The notes under the pieces were generated by a model, which worked only from the letters and a program-made list of their open reading frames with translations, did no database searches and was not told the origin of the DNA. A stretch of 6,142 nucleotides of DNA from contig JAFWUA010000125.1 in NCBI GenBank assembly GCA_017518785.1, positions 1 through 6,142 of the forward strand. The letters are read 5' to 3'. The stretch is from Neisseriaceae bacterium. Its GTDB lineage: Bacteria; Pseudomonadota; Gammaproteobacteria; Burkholderiales; Neisseriaceae. A program made the position numbers and the translations under genes. Of this stretch, positions 6,020-6,142 are shown in pieces. Within the stretch, counting starts at the first letter, position 1, and the number at the start of each line of letters is the position of its first letter.

Positions 6020-6048
6020 ATATTAACCTATGGAAAATTTAAAAACAA
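6020..6048 (-). promoter_or_regulatory. Candidate sigma-70-type promoter for yidB
   Basis: On the minus strand, TTGTTT (6043–6048) and TAATAT (6020–6025) are separated by exactly 17 bases, giving a predicted start near 6013 and a leader of about 47 bases. Matches to consensus are partial (3 of 6 and 4 of 6). In such AT-rich DNA similar pairs arise by chance, so this is only a candidate. Bases 6049–6142 beyond it are A/T-rich with no further recognisable signal. Confidence 0.35.
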
Positions 6049-6142
6049 ATATTTATTAAAAAGGATTGTAAAAAACTAATTCTAATTTAAGTTTAGCAAA
6101 ATTTATAAACATATCTTATTGTTTTATAAAAAATATTTATTA

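Overview
This window is an AT-rich stretch of a Gram-negative chromosome. It carries the outer-membrane biogenesis cluster rseP–bamA–skp–lpxD–fabZ on the plus strand and a convergent yidB-type gene on the minus strand. The BamA, Skp and LpxD proteins read as close relatives of the Neisseria versions, for example the BamA stretches SFTDPYFTADGVS and DSALWPTRGY and the Skp stretch FEEDYSLRRIAEFSSLQQRANR. Family Neisseriaceae is therefore likely. The species is not identified, and base composition is clearly more AT-rich than Neisseria itself.

Layout. Bases 1–662 are the 3' half of rseP (site-2 intramembrane protease). bamA (670–3006) starts 7 bases after it, skp/ompH (3035–3535) 28 bases after that, and lpxD (3541–4572) 5 bases after skp. 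This spacing indicates one transcription unit. A 110-base gap with a 14-bp perfect inverted repeat and a 13-bp tandem duplication separates lpxD from fabZ (4683–5138). Bases 5139–5525 hold no gene. They contain a short DUS-like repeat, a 161-bp MITE, a 20-bp perfect hairpin that can terminate transcription in both directions, and a second 132-bp MITE. The MITE termini resemble IS5-type ends and each element has a 5-bp flanking direct repeat. The minus-strand gene (5526–5966) encodes a YidB/DUF937 protein of unknown function, with its likely promoter and ribosome-binding site in 5967–6048. Bases 6049–6142 are very AT-rich and show nothing I can name.

How the genes fit together. RseP belongs to the envelope-stress pathway. 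BamA inserts beta-barrel proteins into the outer membrane, and Skp chaperones those proteins through the periplasm. LpxD adds the second 3-hydroxyacyl chain to the lipid A precursor. FabZ dehydrates the 3-hydroxyacyl-ACP that LpxD and LpxA also draw on, so the cluster balances membrane protein, lipid A and phospholipid supply. lpxA, which usually follows fabZ, is absent here; the MITEs and the convergent gene sit in its place.

Most interesting observation. The 10-mer CTGCCGGAAA occurs five times on the two strands of this 6.1-kb window. Three of these are copies of the longer 14-mer AGTCTGCCGGAAAA. It resembles the Neisseriaceae DNA uptake sequence dialect AGGCTGCCTGAA and may be an undescribed variant dialect.
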